Below are positions 1 through 7,720 of a DNA stretch of 64,000 bases, piece after piece (within the stretch, counting starts at the first letter, position 1; every line of letters begins with the position of its first letter). The notes under the pieces are model-generated. The model worked only from the letters and a program-made list of their open reading frames with translations. It had not been told where the DNA came from and ran no database searches. The stretch comes from Micromonospora sp. WMMD1155 (GTDB lineage: Bacteria; Actinomycetota; Actinomycetes; Mycobacteriales; Micromonosporaceae), in NCBI RefSeq assembly GCF_029581275.1, contig NZ_CP120742.1:4026001-4090000 (forward strand). Reading direction: 5' to 3'. Position numbers and translations under genes: made by a program.

Positions 1-1
1 G

Positions 2-718
2 CACGCGGTCTACAAGACAATGCTCATGATCCTCACCCGTTGGGCGGCCAACCTGAGCTGGTTGCCGGTCGGCGCGATCGCGTTGCGGGCGATCATCGCG
101 GCGATGCTGGAGTGGTGGCGCAAGGCCGAACTCTCCGCCGACCGGGCCGGTCTGCTCGCCGGGCAGGATCCGGCCGCCGCGCTGCGGCTGCTGATGAAGC
201 TCGCCGGTGGCGGTGACCTGTCCCAGGTCGACACGACCGCGTTCCTGGAGCAGGCGGCCGAGTACGCCGGTGGCGGCGACCTGCGCGACAGCCTGCACAA
301 GATCCGGATGACGGCGTGGAGCACCCACCCGGTGCCGGTGGCCCGGGCGGCGCAGCTTCGGCAGTGGATCGACTCCGGGGCGTACGGGCAGGTGCTGGCC
401 GGTGACTATCCGCGTCGCGACGACGACGGCTCGACCAGGCTCTCCGAGGAGATCAAGGCGGCTGCCGAGTCGTACCGGGAGGAGTTCAGCCGGTCCACCG
501 ACCCGCTGGTCGGGTTGCTGCGACGGCTCGGCGACGGTGCCAGCGACGTCGGCGAGTGGGTGGGCGGCACCGCCGGGCGGGCCCGCTCGTGGATGGACGC
601 CGCCACCGAGGCCGCCGGCCGCGCACACCGCGCCGGCCGGGCCGCCCCCGGCACGCGGGCCGGCAGCGGGACGCCGGGCGGCGGTGACGGTACGGGCTCC
701 GGCGGCACACCCCGGTAA
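2..718 (+). CDS. M48-family zinc metalloprotease, 3' part (5' end outside window)
   Basis: The reading frame is open from the left edge, so the N-terminus lies outside the window. The visible protein begins HAVYKTM, which in M48 peptidases comes just after the HExxH zinc helix, itself not visible here. A hydrophobic stretch, NLSWLPVGAIALRAIIAAML, follows. Next comes KAELSADRAGLL, whose Glu (in AELSAD) fits the third zinc ligand of M48 enzymes. The C-terminal third is predicted cytosolic and ends in a Gly/Thr/Ser/Arg-rich tail that looks disordered. The family consists of membrane-associated proteases (HtpX/Ste24-like). The family call rests on the GHAxYxTM and AELSADRAG context. The substrate is unknown. 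Confidence 0.75.
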   Translation, partial: HAVYKTMLMILTRWAANLSWLPVGAIALRAIIAAMLEWWRKAELSADRAGLLAGQDPAAALRLLMKLAGGGDLSQVDTTAFLEQAAEYAGGGDLRDSLHKIRMTAWSTHPVPVARAAQLRQWIDSGAYGQVLAGDYPRRDDDGSTRLSEEIKAAAESYREEFSRSTDPLVGLLRRLGDGASDVGEWVGGTAGRARSWMDAATEAAGRAHRAGRAAPGTRAGSGTPGGGDGTGSGGTPR

Positions 719-730
719 GGTCGGCATACG

Positions 731-2107
731 ATGCCGGTCATGACCTCACCGATCATGTCCGAGTCCGAGGTGCGGGCCGCCGTCGAGCGGGAGATGCCCG
801 GGGTACGCGCCGACCTGGAACGCCTCGTCCGCATTCCCGGCATCGCTTTCGAGGGTTTCGACCACTCGCACGTGGAACGTTCCGCCGAGGCGGTCGCCGA
901 GTTGCTGCGCGGCTGCGGCCTGGACGTCGAGATCGTGCGTTCCGGCGGCCAGCCCGCCGTGATCGGCCGTCGGGCAGCCCCACCCGGTGCGCCGACCGTC
1001 CTGCTCTACGCGCACCACGACGTGCAGCCGGTCGGTGATCGGTCGCTGTGGGAGTCCGACCCGTTCGAGCCGGTGGAGCGCGACGGCCGCCTCTACGCCC
1101 GGGGCGCGGCCGACGACAAGGCCGGCATCATGGCGCACGTCGCGGCGCTGCGGGCGTACGGGGACGCACTGCCGGTCGGTGTGGTGCTCTTCATCGAGGG
1201 CGAGGAGGAGTACGGCTCCGACTCGCTGGAGCAACTGCTGATCGATCACCGCGACGAGATCGAGTCGGACGTCATCGTTATCGCCGACTCCGGCAACTGG
1301 GACATCGGCGTACCGGCGTTGACCACCTCGCTGCGCGGCATCGTCAACTGCTTCGTCGAGGTGCGCACTCTGGACCACGCCGTGCACAGCGGCATGTTCG
1401 GCGGTGCCGTGCCGGACGCGCTCACCGCGCTGGTCCGGCTCTTGGCGACCCTGCACGACGACGCCGGTGACGTGGCCGTGGAGGGGCTGGTCGCCCGGGA
1501 GGGTGCGACGGTCGACTACCCCGAGGACCGGGTGCGGGCCGAGGCCGGGCTGGCCGACGGCGTGCAGTTCATCGGCACCGGCCGGATCACCGACCGGATC
1601 TGGACCAAGCCCGCGCTGGCGGTGCTCGGCATCGACGCGCCGTCCACCGGCGAGGCGCCGAACGCCCTGGTGCCGGCCGCGAAGGCGAAGCTCAGCATCC
1701 GGCTGGCCCCGGGTGACGACCCCAAGCGGGCGTACGCGGCGGTGCGCGCGCACCTGGAGAAGCACGCGCCGTGGGGCGCGCAGGTGACGGTCAGCTTCGA
1801 GCACGACGGCAACCCGTGTGTGATCGACGCGTCCGGGCCGATGTTCGACGCCGCCCGTTGGGCCTTCCGGACCGCCTGGGACGGCACCGACCCGGTGGAC
1901 ATCGGCATCGGCGGTTCGATCCCGTTCATCGCCACCTTCCAGGAGATGTTCCCGAAGGCGGCCATCCTGGTGACCGGTGTGGAGGACCCGCACGCCCGCG
2001 CGCACGGCCCGAACGAGAGTCTGCACCTGGGGGAGTTCGCCCGGGTCTGCCTCGCCGAGGCGCTCCTGCTGGGCAAGGTCGCCGCCGCCGCAGGCGCAGG
2101 CAGCTAG
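731..2107 (+). CDS. M20-family metallopeptidase (dipeptidase)
   Basis: The 458-aa protein is a full-length M20/M25/M40 di-zinc peptidase, probably a cytosolic dipeptidase or amidohydrolase. Metal-site motifs are present in order: YAHHDVQP (about residue 95), GRLYARGAADDKAG (about 120, with the bridging Asp), IEGEEEYGS (catalytic Glu pair, about 155), and HAHGPNESL near the C-terminus with the last His ligand. The dimerisation or lid domain lies between roughly residues 200 and 330. ATG at 731 has an AAGG ten bases upstream; ATG at 740 is an alternative. It starts 12 bases after the M48 gene, so the two may be co-transcribed. The substrate cannot be told from the sequence. Confidence 0.88.
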   Translation: MPVMTSPIMSESEVRAAVEREMPGVRADLERLVRIPGIAFEGFDHSHVERSAEAVAELLRGCGLDVEIVRSGGQPAVIGRRAAPPGAPTVLLYAHHDVQPVGDRSLWESDPFEPVERDGRLYARGAADDKAGIMAHVAALRAYGDALPVGVVLFIEGEEEYGSDSLEQLLIDHRDEIESDVIVIADSGNWDIGVPALTTSLRGIVNCFVEVRTLDHAVHSGMFGGAVPDALTALVRLLATLHDDAGDVAVEGLVAREGATVDYPEDRVRAEAGLADGVQFIGTGRITDRIWTKPALAVLGIDAPSTGEAPNALVPAAKAKLSIRLAPGDDPKRAYAAVRAHLEKHAPWGAQVTVSFEHDGNPCVIDASGPMFDAARWAFRTAWDGTDPVDIGIGGSIPFIATFQEMFPKAAILVTGVEDPHARAHGPNESLHLGEFARVCLAEALLLGKVAAAAGAGS

Positions 2108-2127
2108 CGCTGCGTCCCCACCCGACC

Positions 2128-2215
2128 CCACCCAAGATCCGCGCAACTTCCGCGCAACTTCCGCGCAACTTCCGCGCAACTTCCGCGCAAGATCCGCCCA
2201 AGATCCGCGCAACTT
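2128..2215 (+). repeat. 11-bp tandem repeat array (CCGCGCAACTT family)
   Basis: Eight consecutive 11-base units run without gaps. Five units (2139, 2150, 2161, 2172, 2205) read CCGCGCAACTT. Three variants end in AAGAT (2128, 2183, 2194). The period of 11 is close to one helical turn. It is not a multiple of three, and the array lies outside any credible gene. Confidence 0.9.
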
Positions 2216-2279
2216 CCCGGATGTTGCTGCCTCCGAGTCGCGGGAGGCACCAACAACAGTGATGTTGCGCGGATCTTGG
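2198..2279. terminator. Nested inverted repeat, probable terminator
   Basis: A 16-bp perfect inverted repeat has its left arm at 2198-2213, inside the tandem array, and its right arm at 2264-2279. It encloses a second hairpin with a TGCCTCC stem at 2228-2234 pairing with GGAGGCA around 2243-2249. It lies about 90 bases after the M20 peptidase stop, so a terminator role is plausible. There is no clear U-tract, as is usual in actinobacteria. Confidence 0.55.
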
Positions 2280-2442
2280 CGTCGGGGGAGGCGGGGGAGG
2301 CGGGGGAAGGCGGGGCGGGGCATGCAGGGCAGGGCCGGGCGGCGCGGGGCGCGGGGCGCGGGCAGGGCAGGGGCAGTTGGGTGCCGACACGGTGACTTTG
2401 CGTCTGATCTGGCGCTTTACGGCGTGTCGCACAGACGACTGT

Positions 2443-2448
2443 TATAGC
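2443..2448 (+). promoter_or_regulatory. Possible -10 element (TATAGC) for the small DUF222-like gene
   Basis: TATAGC ends ten bases before the ATG at 2458. Transcription would start at or within about three bases of the start codon, giving a leaderless or nearly leaderless mRNA, which is common in actinobacteria. No good -35 is seen at 17 bp, and no ribosome binding site precedes the ATG, which fits leaderless translation. Confidence 0.35.
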
Positions 2449-2457
2449 CTTTCGAAC

Positions 2458-2664
2458 ATGAGTACGAACGAGGTGATGGCCCGGTTGGGGGCCGCTGTCA
2501 GCGCACTGGGGGACGTCGACGTCTCCGCGTGGTCCGAGGACACGCTCAACGAGCAGCTCGGTGAGCTCTCCGCCGCCCTGGTCGCCCTCGACTCGGTGCT
2601 CTCCCGCGTCGCCGGCGAGGTCCGCGCCCGGGGGTTGCGCATCGAGGAGCCCGTCTCCGCGTAG
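2458..2664 (+). CDS. Small protein resembling the N-terminus of DUF222/HNH proteins
   Basis: This is a 68-aa acidic, alpha-helical protein. Its pattern (paired Ala/Leu heptads, then a run like LVALDSVLSRVAGEVRARG) resembles the first helices of DUF222 (13E12-repeat-type) HNH proteins, but it stops before the DUF222 core and has no HNH domain. The 236 bases after the stop show no DUF222 continuation in any frame. It is therefore either a genuine small protein or a remnant. ATG at 2458 is preferred over upstream in-frame starts because of the -10-like element just before it. No function can be assigned. Confidence 0.6.
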   Translation: MSTNEVMARLGAAVSALGDVDVSAWSEDTLNEQLGELSAALVALDSVLSRVAGEVRARGLRIEEPVSA

Positions 2665-2846
2665 GACCTGTTTCACGAGGAGTGGCCGGCCTGGACGACG
2701 ACCGGCGCGTTGCGTCTCGACCGGATACGACACCGGTATCCGCCCGGGACCGCGCCGTGCCGGATCGCCGCCCGGTCTCCACCTCGGCTCGACCGCCCTC
2801 AGGAGACAGGCACTGGCCGTCGTCCGCGTGGGCGGGCGGCACCCTG

Positions 2847-2886
2847 CCGACACCGCCCGGGCACGGCAATGCCCGGGCGGTGTCGG
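2847..2886. terminator. 16-bp perfect hairpin upstream of the DNA ligase start
   Basis: The arms 2847-2862 and 2871-2886 are perfectly complementary, with an 8-base loop. The hairpin ends 14 bases before the ligase ATG at 2901. It could terminate transcription from the small upstream gene, or act as a 5'-UTR structure on the ligase mRNA. Its strength argues against any ligase start codon upstream of it. Confidence 0.55.
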
Positions 2887-2900
2887 AGGTGACTGGCAGG

Positions 2901-4493
2901 ATGAGTGGCGTGCGGTTCCTCGATCTGGCTGCCACCTCAGCCGCCGTCGCCGCCACCAGCGGCCGGCGGGCCAAGGTGGAGCTGCTCGCTGATGCGCTGC
3001 GCCGGCTCGACCCGGGCGAGGTGGAGCCCGGTGCCGGCTATCTCGCCGGTGAGCTGCGCCAACGGCAGACCGGGGTGGGCTACGCGAGCCTGCGTGACCT
3101 GCCGACGCCGGCCGCCGAGCCGACGTTGACAGTGGCCGGCGTGGACGCGGCGATCGAGCAGATCTCCGCCGTGCGGGGCGCCGGTTCACAGGCCCGACGG
3201 CGGGCGCTGCTGGGAGCCCTCTACGCGGCGGCGACCGCCGACGAGCAGCGGCTGCTCACCGGCCTGTTCAGCGGTGAGCTGCGCCAGGGCGCCCAGGCGG
3301 GGTTGCTCGCCGACGCGGTGGCGCGGGCCGCCGAGGTGCCGGTGGCGACCGTCCGTCGGGCCCTGCTGCTCGCCGGAGACCTGCGGGCCGTGGCGGTGGC
3401 CGCGCTGACCGGTGGAGCCGCCGAGTTGGCCGGGTTCGGCCTTCAGGTCGGCCGACCGCTGGCACCGATGCTCGCGCAGAGCGCCTCCTCGGTCGACGAG
3501 GCGCTCGCCGCTACCGGCACGCCGGCGGTGGTCGACGTGAAGCTCGACGGCATCCGCATCCAGGTGCACCGCTCCGGCGCCGACATCGCCGTGTTCACCC
3601 GCAGCCTCGACGAGATCACCGCCCGGGTGCCCGAGGTGGTCGCCGCGGTCCGTGCCCTGCCGGCCCGGGAGTTGGTGCTCGACGGCGAGGCGATCGGTCT
3701 GGACGCGACGGGCCGACCACTGCCGTTCCAGCAGACCTCCAGCCGGGCCGCCCGACGCACCACCCCCAGCACCACCGGGCGCACACCCGTCGCCCCGGCG
3801 GTGCTCGCGGCGGCCGCCAGCACCGGCGCGACGGTGCTCACCCCGTACTTCTTCGACCTGCTGCATCTCGACGGCCAGGATCTGATCGACCTGCCCGGTC
3901 GGGAGCGGTGGGCTTTCCTCGCGGGCGCGGTGGACTCGTCACTGCTGGTCGGTCGGATGGAGGTCGACGGCAGTGAGCAGGCCGCCGCCGCGTTCGCCGC
4001 CGCACTCGACGCCGGGCAGGAGGGTGTGGTGGTCAAAGCACCGGACGCCCCGTACGACGCCGGGCGGCGTGGTGCCGCCTGGGTCAAGGTCAAACCCCGG
4101 CACACCCTCGACCTGGTGGTGCTCGCCGTCGAGTGGGGCAGCGGCCGGCGTAAGGGTTGGCTGTCCAACCTGCACCTGGGCGCACGCGACCCGCACAGCG
4201 GCGGCTTCGTCATGCTCGGCAAGACGTTCAAGGGCCTCACCGACGAGGTGCTGCGCTGGCAGACCGAACGCTTCCTCGGCCTCGCGGTCGAGCGCGGCGA
4301 CTGGGTGGTCCGGGTCCGACCCGAACAGGTCGTGGAGATCGCCTTCGACGGGGTGCAGACGAGCAGCCGCTACCCCGGTGGCATGGCCCTGCGCTTCGCC
4401 CGGGTGGTGCGTTACCGCGACGACAAGTCCGCCGCAGAGGCGGACACCATCGACGCGGTACGGGCCATCCACACCGGCCGTCCCACCGCTTGA
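2901..4493 (+). CDS. ATP-dependent DNA ligase (LigB type)
   Basis: The 530-aa protein seals DNA nicks using ATP, as an accessory to the NAD-dependent ligase expected elsewhere in the genome. The N-terminal ~180 residues match the helical DNA-binding domain of LigB-like ligases. The adenylation domain has nucleotidyltransferase motif I in VVDVKLDGIRIQVH, with the catalytic Lys in KLDG (about residue 214). Later motifs follow (LVLDGEAIGLD; EGVVVKAPDAPYDAG; WVKVKPRHTLDLVV), and the C-terminal OB fold ends the protein. Length is close to mycobacterial LigB (about 507 aa). ATG at 2901 is chosen because it follows a GGAGGT-like site, the family N-terminus begins there, and the longer frame would read through a strong hairpin. 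Confidence 0.92.
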   Translation: MSGVRFLDLAATSAAVAATSGRRAKVELLADALRRLDPGEVEPGAGYLAGELRQRQTGVGYASLRDLPTPAAEPTLTVAGVDAAIEQISAVRGAGSQARRRALLGALYAAATADEQRLLTGLFSGELRQGAQAGLLADAVARAAEVPVATVRRALLLAGDLRAVAVAALTGGAAELAGFGLQVGRPLAPMLAQSASSVDEALAATGTPAVVDVKLDGIRIQVHRSGADIAVFTRSLDEITARVPEVVAAVRALPARELVLDGEAIGLDATGRPLPFQQTSSRAARRTTPSTTGRTPVAPAVLAAAASTGATVLTPYFFDLLHLDGQDLIDLPGRERWAFLAGAVDSSLLVGRMEVDGSEQAAAAFAAALDAGQEGVVVKAPDAPYDAGRRGAAWVKVKPRHTLDLVVLAVEWGSGRRKGWLSNLHLGARDPHSGGFVMLGKTFKGLTDEVLRWQTERFLGLAVERGDWVVRVRPEQVVEIAFDGVQTSSRYPGGMALRFARVVRYRDDKSAAEADTIDAVRAIHTGRPTA

Positions 4494-4512
4494 CCAGCGT
4501 TCCCGGCCCTGC

Positions 4513-5208
4513 TCATCCGACCGAGAGCGACCTCGCGTAGTTCACCTGGTTGTTCAGGTGCTGCACCTGGATCTGGTCGCTGACCGGGATGCGCGCCACG
4601 TACTGCTGCGCGCCGTTGGTGACCGTCACCTGCACCGTGCCGTGGTGCCGGGTCTCCTTCACCAACAGGAAGAGGAGGCTGAAGAAGGCCAGGCAGAAGA
4701 AGCCGACGATGGCGCAGACCAGTGCCCAGGTCGCCACCTTCTCCTCGCGCTGCCAGTAGTCGGCGACGTGCCAGGTGGCGCCCGCCAGCGGCAGCACCCC
4801 GGCCGGGGTACGGATGATCGGTGGACTCACCGCGATCTCGGCGATCTGCACCGCCACCACCTCCGGCCCGCCCGGGTAGCCGGCGACTGCCGGGTTCACG
4901 GCCGGCGGGGTCGGTGGGTACGGCCCGGTTGCCGGCCACGCCCCGGCCGGCTGCGCGGGTGGCCCGGAGAAGGGTGCGGGTGGCCCGGAAAAGGGTGCGG
5001 GTGGCCCGGACAGGGGTGCGGGTGGCCCGGAGAAGGGTGCGGGTGGCCCGGAGAACCGCGCGGGCGGCGGTGCGGCGGGGAACGGCTTGGTGGGCGGTGG
5101 GGTGGCGAACGGTGCCGTCGGCGGCTCGGCGGCCCACGGGTCGGTCGGCGGCTGCGTCTGGTGACCTGGAACCGGTTCGGGCAGCGGTGCCGTGGGATCC
5201 ACGCTCAT
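4513..5208 (-). CDS. Proline-rich single-pass membrane protein
   Basis: The 231-aa protein of unknown function has an N-terminal half rich in Pro, Ala and Gly and probably disordered. It contains five tandem copies of a seven-residue [FL]SGPPAP motif. A hydrophobic segment, TWALVCAIVGFFCLAFFSLLFLLV (about residues 165-190, in two short runs), is followed by a ~45-residue hydrophilic C-terminal domain. ATG at 5208 is preferred because GGAGGT lies four bases upstream; a TTG twelve bases earlier would bury that site. It ends 19 bases from the convergent ligase gene. It resembles the common actinobacterial class of Pro-rich DUF4190-like envelope proteins, but no family is certain. Confidence 0.7.
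   Translation of the reverse strand: MSVDPTAPLPEPVPGHQTQPPTDPWAAEPPTAPFATPPPTKPFPAAPPPARFSGPPAPFSGPPAPLSGPPAPFSGPPAPFSGPPAQPAGAWPATGPYPPTPPAVNPAVAGYPGGPEVVAVQIAEIAVSPPIIRTPAGVLPLAGATWHVADYWQREEKVATWALVCAIVGFFCLAFFSLLFLLVKETRHHGTVQVTVTNGAQQYVARIPVSDQIQVQHLNNQVNYARSLSVG
4958..5062. repeat. 21-bp tandem repeat x5 inside the proline-rich gene
   Basis: Five head-to-tail 21-base units start at 4958, 4979, 5000, 5021 and 5042. They encode the [FL]SGPPAP heptapeptide on the minus strand. Units differ by only a few bases, so the expansion is recent or homogenised. Confidence 0.9.
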
Positions 5209-5309
5209 CGGGACCTCCAACGTGAGGTGAGCACCCGGCGGAGACTACCGGCTGCCGTGGTGTCCCGGGTGCCCCGGAGTGTCCGGTCGGGACGTCGGCG
5301 CGGACCCGC

Positions 5310-6134
5310 TCAGACGGACGCGCTGGGCGCGGGTTCGGCAGCCCGGTCCAGCGGGGCCTCGGGAGCGCCCAGGCCGGCGGCTCGGCGGGCCTCGCGACGG
5401 GCCACCCAGCCGTAGCCGAACAGGGCCATCACCGCGAACAGCCACCACTGCACGACGTAACCGAAGTTCTGCCAGTTGTTGGCGTGCCCGACCGGCACCG
5501 CCTTGAACGCCGGGTCGGCCGCCGGGGTCTGCTCGTCCAACAGCAGGTACGCGCCGTAGACCGGGTAGGGCAGCTCGTCGGCCAGCCGGGACACCCCGAT
5601 CCGGCGGATCTCCAGCCGCCCGTCACGCCGTTCGGCGGCGCGGGCACCGCTCTCCGTCTCGTGCACCCGGCCGACCACCGTCACGTCGCCGGTCGGCACG
5701 GCCGGAACCTGCGGTTGGGCGGTCGCCGCCCCACCCGGTGCCGGGGGGATCCAGCCCTGGTCCACCAGCAGCGCCGTGCCGTCGGTGAGCACCAGCGGGG
5801 TGAGCACCTCGAAGCCGACCCGGCTGTCCACCGTCCGGCCACGGACCAGCACCGTGTTCGTCGGGTCGTACCGGCCGGTGACGGTGACCCGGGTCCAGAC
5901 CTTCTCCTTGGCGGGGGCCGGGCCGATCGTCCCCGCGCCGCCGCTGGGGGCCGTCAGCGCGTCGGCCAGCGGCACCGGTGCCATCCGCCGGCCCGCGTCG
6001 ATCCGCTCGTTGACCTCGGTACGCCCCCGGTAGCGGTCCAGCTGCCAGTTGCCGAGGAACACCATGACGGCGGCCGCGACCAGGGTCAGCGCGAGAGCGC
6101 CCAGCCAGCGTGGGCTCAGCAGGAACCGGTACAC
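5310..6134 (-). CDS. SURF1 family cytochrome oxidase assembly protein
   Basis: The 274-aa inner-membrane protein has the SURF1 plan: an N-terminal TM helix (RWLGALALTLVAAAVMVFLGNWQLDRY, with the conserved WQxxR pattern), a ~180-residue extracytoplasmic domain, and a C-terminal TM helix (VVQWWLFAVMALFGYGWV) after the conserved NWQNFGYVVQWW. SURF1 proteins assist haem insertion into or assembly of the aa3-type cytochrome c oxidase. The GTG start is at 6134. It runs away from the cobalamin genes, with a 179-bp divergent spacer. Confidence 0.93.
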   Translation of the reverse strand: MYRFLLSPRWLGALALTLVAAAVMVFLGNWQLDRYRGRTEVNERIDAGRRMAPVPLADALTAPSGGAGTIGPAPAKEKVWTRVTVTGRYDPTNTVLVRGRTVDSRVGFEVLTPLVLTDGTALLVDQGWIPPAPGGAATAQPQVPAVPTGDVTVVGRVHETESGARAAERRDGRLEIRRIGVSRLADELPYPVYGAYLLLDEQTPAADPAFKAVPVGHANNWQNFGYVVQWWLFAVMALFGYGWVARREARRAAGLGAPEAPLDRAAEPAPSASV

Positions 6135-6313
6135 GGCACCGAGGCTACCCGTATGACCGGCGCCACTGACCTGGACCGGGTCGGCCTGACGCCGAGGTCG
6201 GGCCGGGGGCCCCGGTTGGCGGTGCTCGCGTCTGCGGGCGGGCGGGTATCGTCACGCCGACGGATCGGCCCCGGTCGTCCCGTCGCGTACCCGCCGCCGC
6301 TCGCGAGGAGTCG

Positions 6314-7720
6314 ATGATGACCGTCGTGCCGCGCCTGGTGCTCAGCGCGCCGTCCTCCGGGCACGGTAAGAACGCGCTGGCGATCGGGCTGCTCGCCGCC
6401 CTGGCCGAGCGGGGGGTCGGCGTCGCCGGGTTCAAGCTCGGGCCGGACCACGTCGACGCCGCGTACCTCGGCCTCGCCGCCGGTCGCCCGGGTCGGGTGA
6501 TCGACCCCCGGCTGGTCGGGATGGACCGGCTCGCCCCGCTGGTGGGGCACGGCACCGCCGGTGCCGGGCTCGCCGTGGTGCAGGGCAGCATGGGCCTGTA
6601 CGACGCGGTCGGCGGTCGCCCCGAGCAGGAGTCCACGGCCGCTGCCGCCGCCGCGCTGCGCAGCCCGGTGGTGCTCGTCGTCGACGTGGCCGCGATGGGT
6701 CAGTCGGTGGCGGCCCTGGTGCACGGTTTCCGCTCGTACGACGAGCAGTTGTGGCTCGGCGGGGTGATCCTGAACCGGGTGGCGTCGTCGCGGCACGAGG
6801 CGATGCTGCGCGAGGCGCTGGACGACGTGGGTGTGCCGGTCTACGGGGCGTTGCGCCGCCAGGACCTGCCGGCGGTGTTGCCGTCGCGTCGGCACGGTGT
6901 GGCACCGGTGGTCGACGGGGCCGCCGACGCCGTCCGTGCGGTGCGCCGGCTGGGTGAGGCCGTCGCCGCCACGGTCGACCTGGAACGACTGCTTGCGCTG
7001 GCCCGCTCCGCCCCGCCACTGCCCGCTCCGGCCTGGTCTCCCGAGGAGGCCCTCGGCGCGTTCACCGCCCCGACGGACCGCCCGCTGGTGGCACTGGCCG
7101 GCGGACCGGGCGGCAGCTTCGGCCACCCGGAGACCGCCGAGCTGCTGCGGGCCGCCGGTGCCGAGATCGTCACCGTCGATCCGCTGCGCGACGAGGCGCT
7201 GCCGGTCGGCACCCGCGCGCTCGTCGTCGGCGGCGCGCTTCCCGAGGCGTACGCCGAGCAGTTGTCGGCCAACCGGCGGCTCTGCATCGCGGTGGCCGAG
7301 CTGGCGCGGACCGGGCGTCCGGTGATCGCCGAGGGCGCCGGGCTGCTCTGGCTGGCCCGGGAGCTGGACGGGTTGCCGATGTGCGGTGTCCTGGACGCGG
7401 TGGGCGTCAGCCGGGACGGCCTGGTGGCCGGCTACCGGGAGGCCACCGCGCAGACCGACAGTGTGGTCGCCGCCCAGGGCACGGTGCTGGTCGGTCACAA
7501 GTCGCACCGGGCGGTCCTCACCCCCCGCGCTGGTCAGCGTCCGGCGTGGAGTTGGGACGGCGGCACGCCGGAGGGGTTCGTCTGGCGCAACGTGCACGCC
7601 TCACAGCTCACCCTGCATTGGGCCGGTCACCCGGCGACGGCGGCCCGGTTGGTGGCCGCCGCGGCGGCCGAGCCGACGGCCGAGGCGGTGCCCGCGCAGC
7701 CCGGCGGGGTGCCGGTGTGA
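6314..7720 (+). CDS. CobB/CbiA-like cobyrinate a,c-diamide synthase with degenerate catalytic motifs
   Basis: The 468-aa protein has the CobB/CbiA architecture: an N-terminal dethiobiotin-synthetase-like ATPase domain and a C-terminal class I glutamine amidotransferase domain. Family enzymes amidate the a and c side chains of cobyrinate with ATP and glutamine. Two key motifs are altered. The P-loop at residues 11-20 reads SAPSSGHGKN, with Asn where Thr/Ser normally follows Lys. The glutaminase nucleophile motif AECGGL is AEGAGL at residues 339-344, so the catalytic Cys is missing. The C-terminal NVHASQLTLHW motif is retained. It could use free ammonia, have drifted in function, or be inactive. 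ATG at 6314 follows GAGGAG. It overlaps the next gene by a GTGA junction. Confidence 0.82.
   Translation: MMTVVPRLVLSAPSSGHGKNALAIGLLAALAERGVGVAGFKLGPDHVDAAYLGLAAGRPGRVIDPRLVGMDRLAPLVGHGTAGAGLAVVQGSMGLYDAVGGRPEQESTAAAAAALRSPVVLVVDVAAMGQSVAALVHGFRSYDEQLWLGGVILNRVASSRHEAMLREALDDVGVPVYGALRRQDLPAVLPSRRHGVAPVVDGAADAVRAVRRLGEAVAATVDLERLLALARSAPPLPAPAWSPEEALGAFTAPTDRPLVALAGGPGGSFGHPETAELLRAAGAEIVTVDPLRDEALPVGTRALVVGGALPEAYAEQLSANRRLCIAVAELARTGRPVIAEGAGLLWLARELDGLPMCGVLDAVGVSRDGLVAGYREATAQTDSVVAAQGTVLVGHKSHRAVLTPRAGQRPAWSWDGGTPEGFVWRNVHASQLTLHWAGHPATAARLVAAAAAEPTAEAVPAQPGGVPV

Larger units (their letters stand above)
2108..2457. other. Repeat-rich 350-bp intergenic region
   Basis: This gap between the M20 peptidase and the small DUF222-like gene has no convincing coding frame. 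From left to right it holds an 11-bp tandem repeat array, a nested inverted repeat likely to terminate the peptidase transcript, a G-run-rich stretch (about 2284-2375), and a weak promoter-like -10 element at 2443-2448. These parts are listed separately. Confidence 0.7.

Noticed and set aside
2128..2215. CRISPR array
   Set aside because: The units are directly adjacent and 11 bases long with no spacers, and no cas genes are present.
2682..2900. Longer N-terminus for the DNA ligase (starting at 2682)
   Set aside because: The extra 73 residues have no family similarity, cross a 16-bp perfect hairpin, and a ribosome binding site precedes 2901.
6135..6313. Possible cobalamin riboswitch ahead of the CobB-like gene (a GCCACTG at 6162-6168 recalls the conserved core)
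   Set aside because: Only the short GCCACTG matches. The other conserved blocks of the B12 riboswitch and the B12-box were not found in the 179-bp spacer, so the match is probably chance.
6154..6317. Short open frame in the CobB leader (54 codons)
   Set aside because: No ribosome binding site, no family resemblance, and it overlaps the start of the next gene; treated as noncoding.
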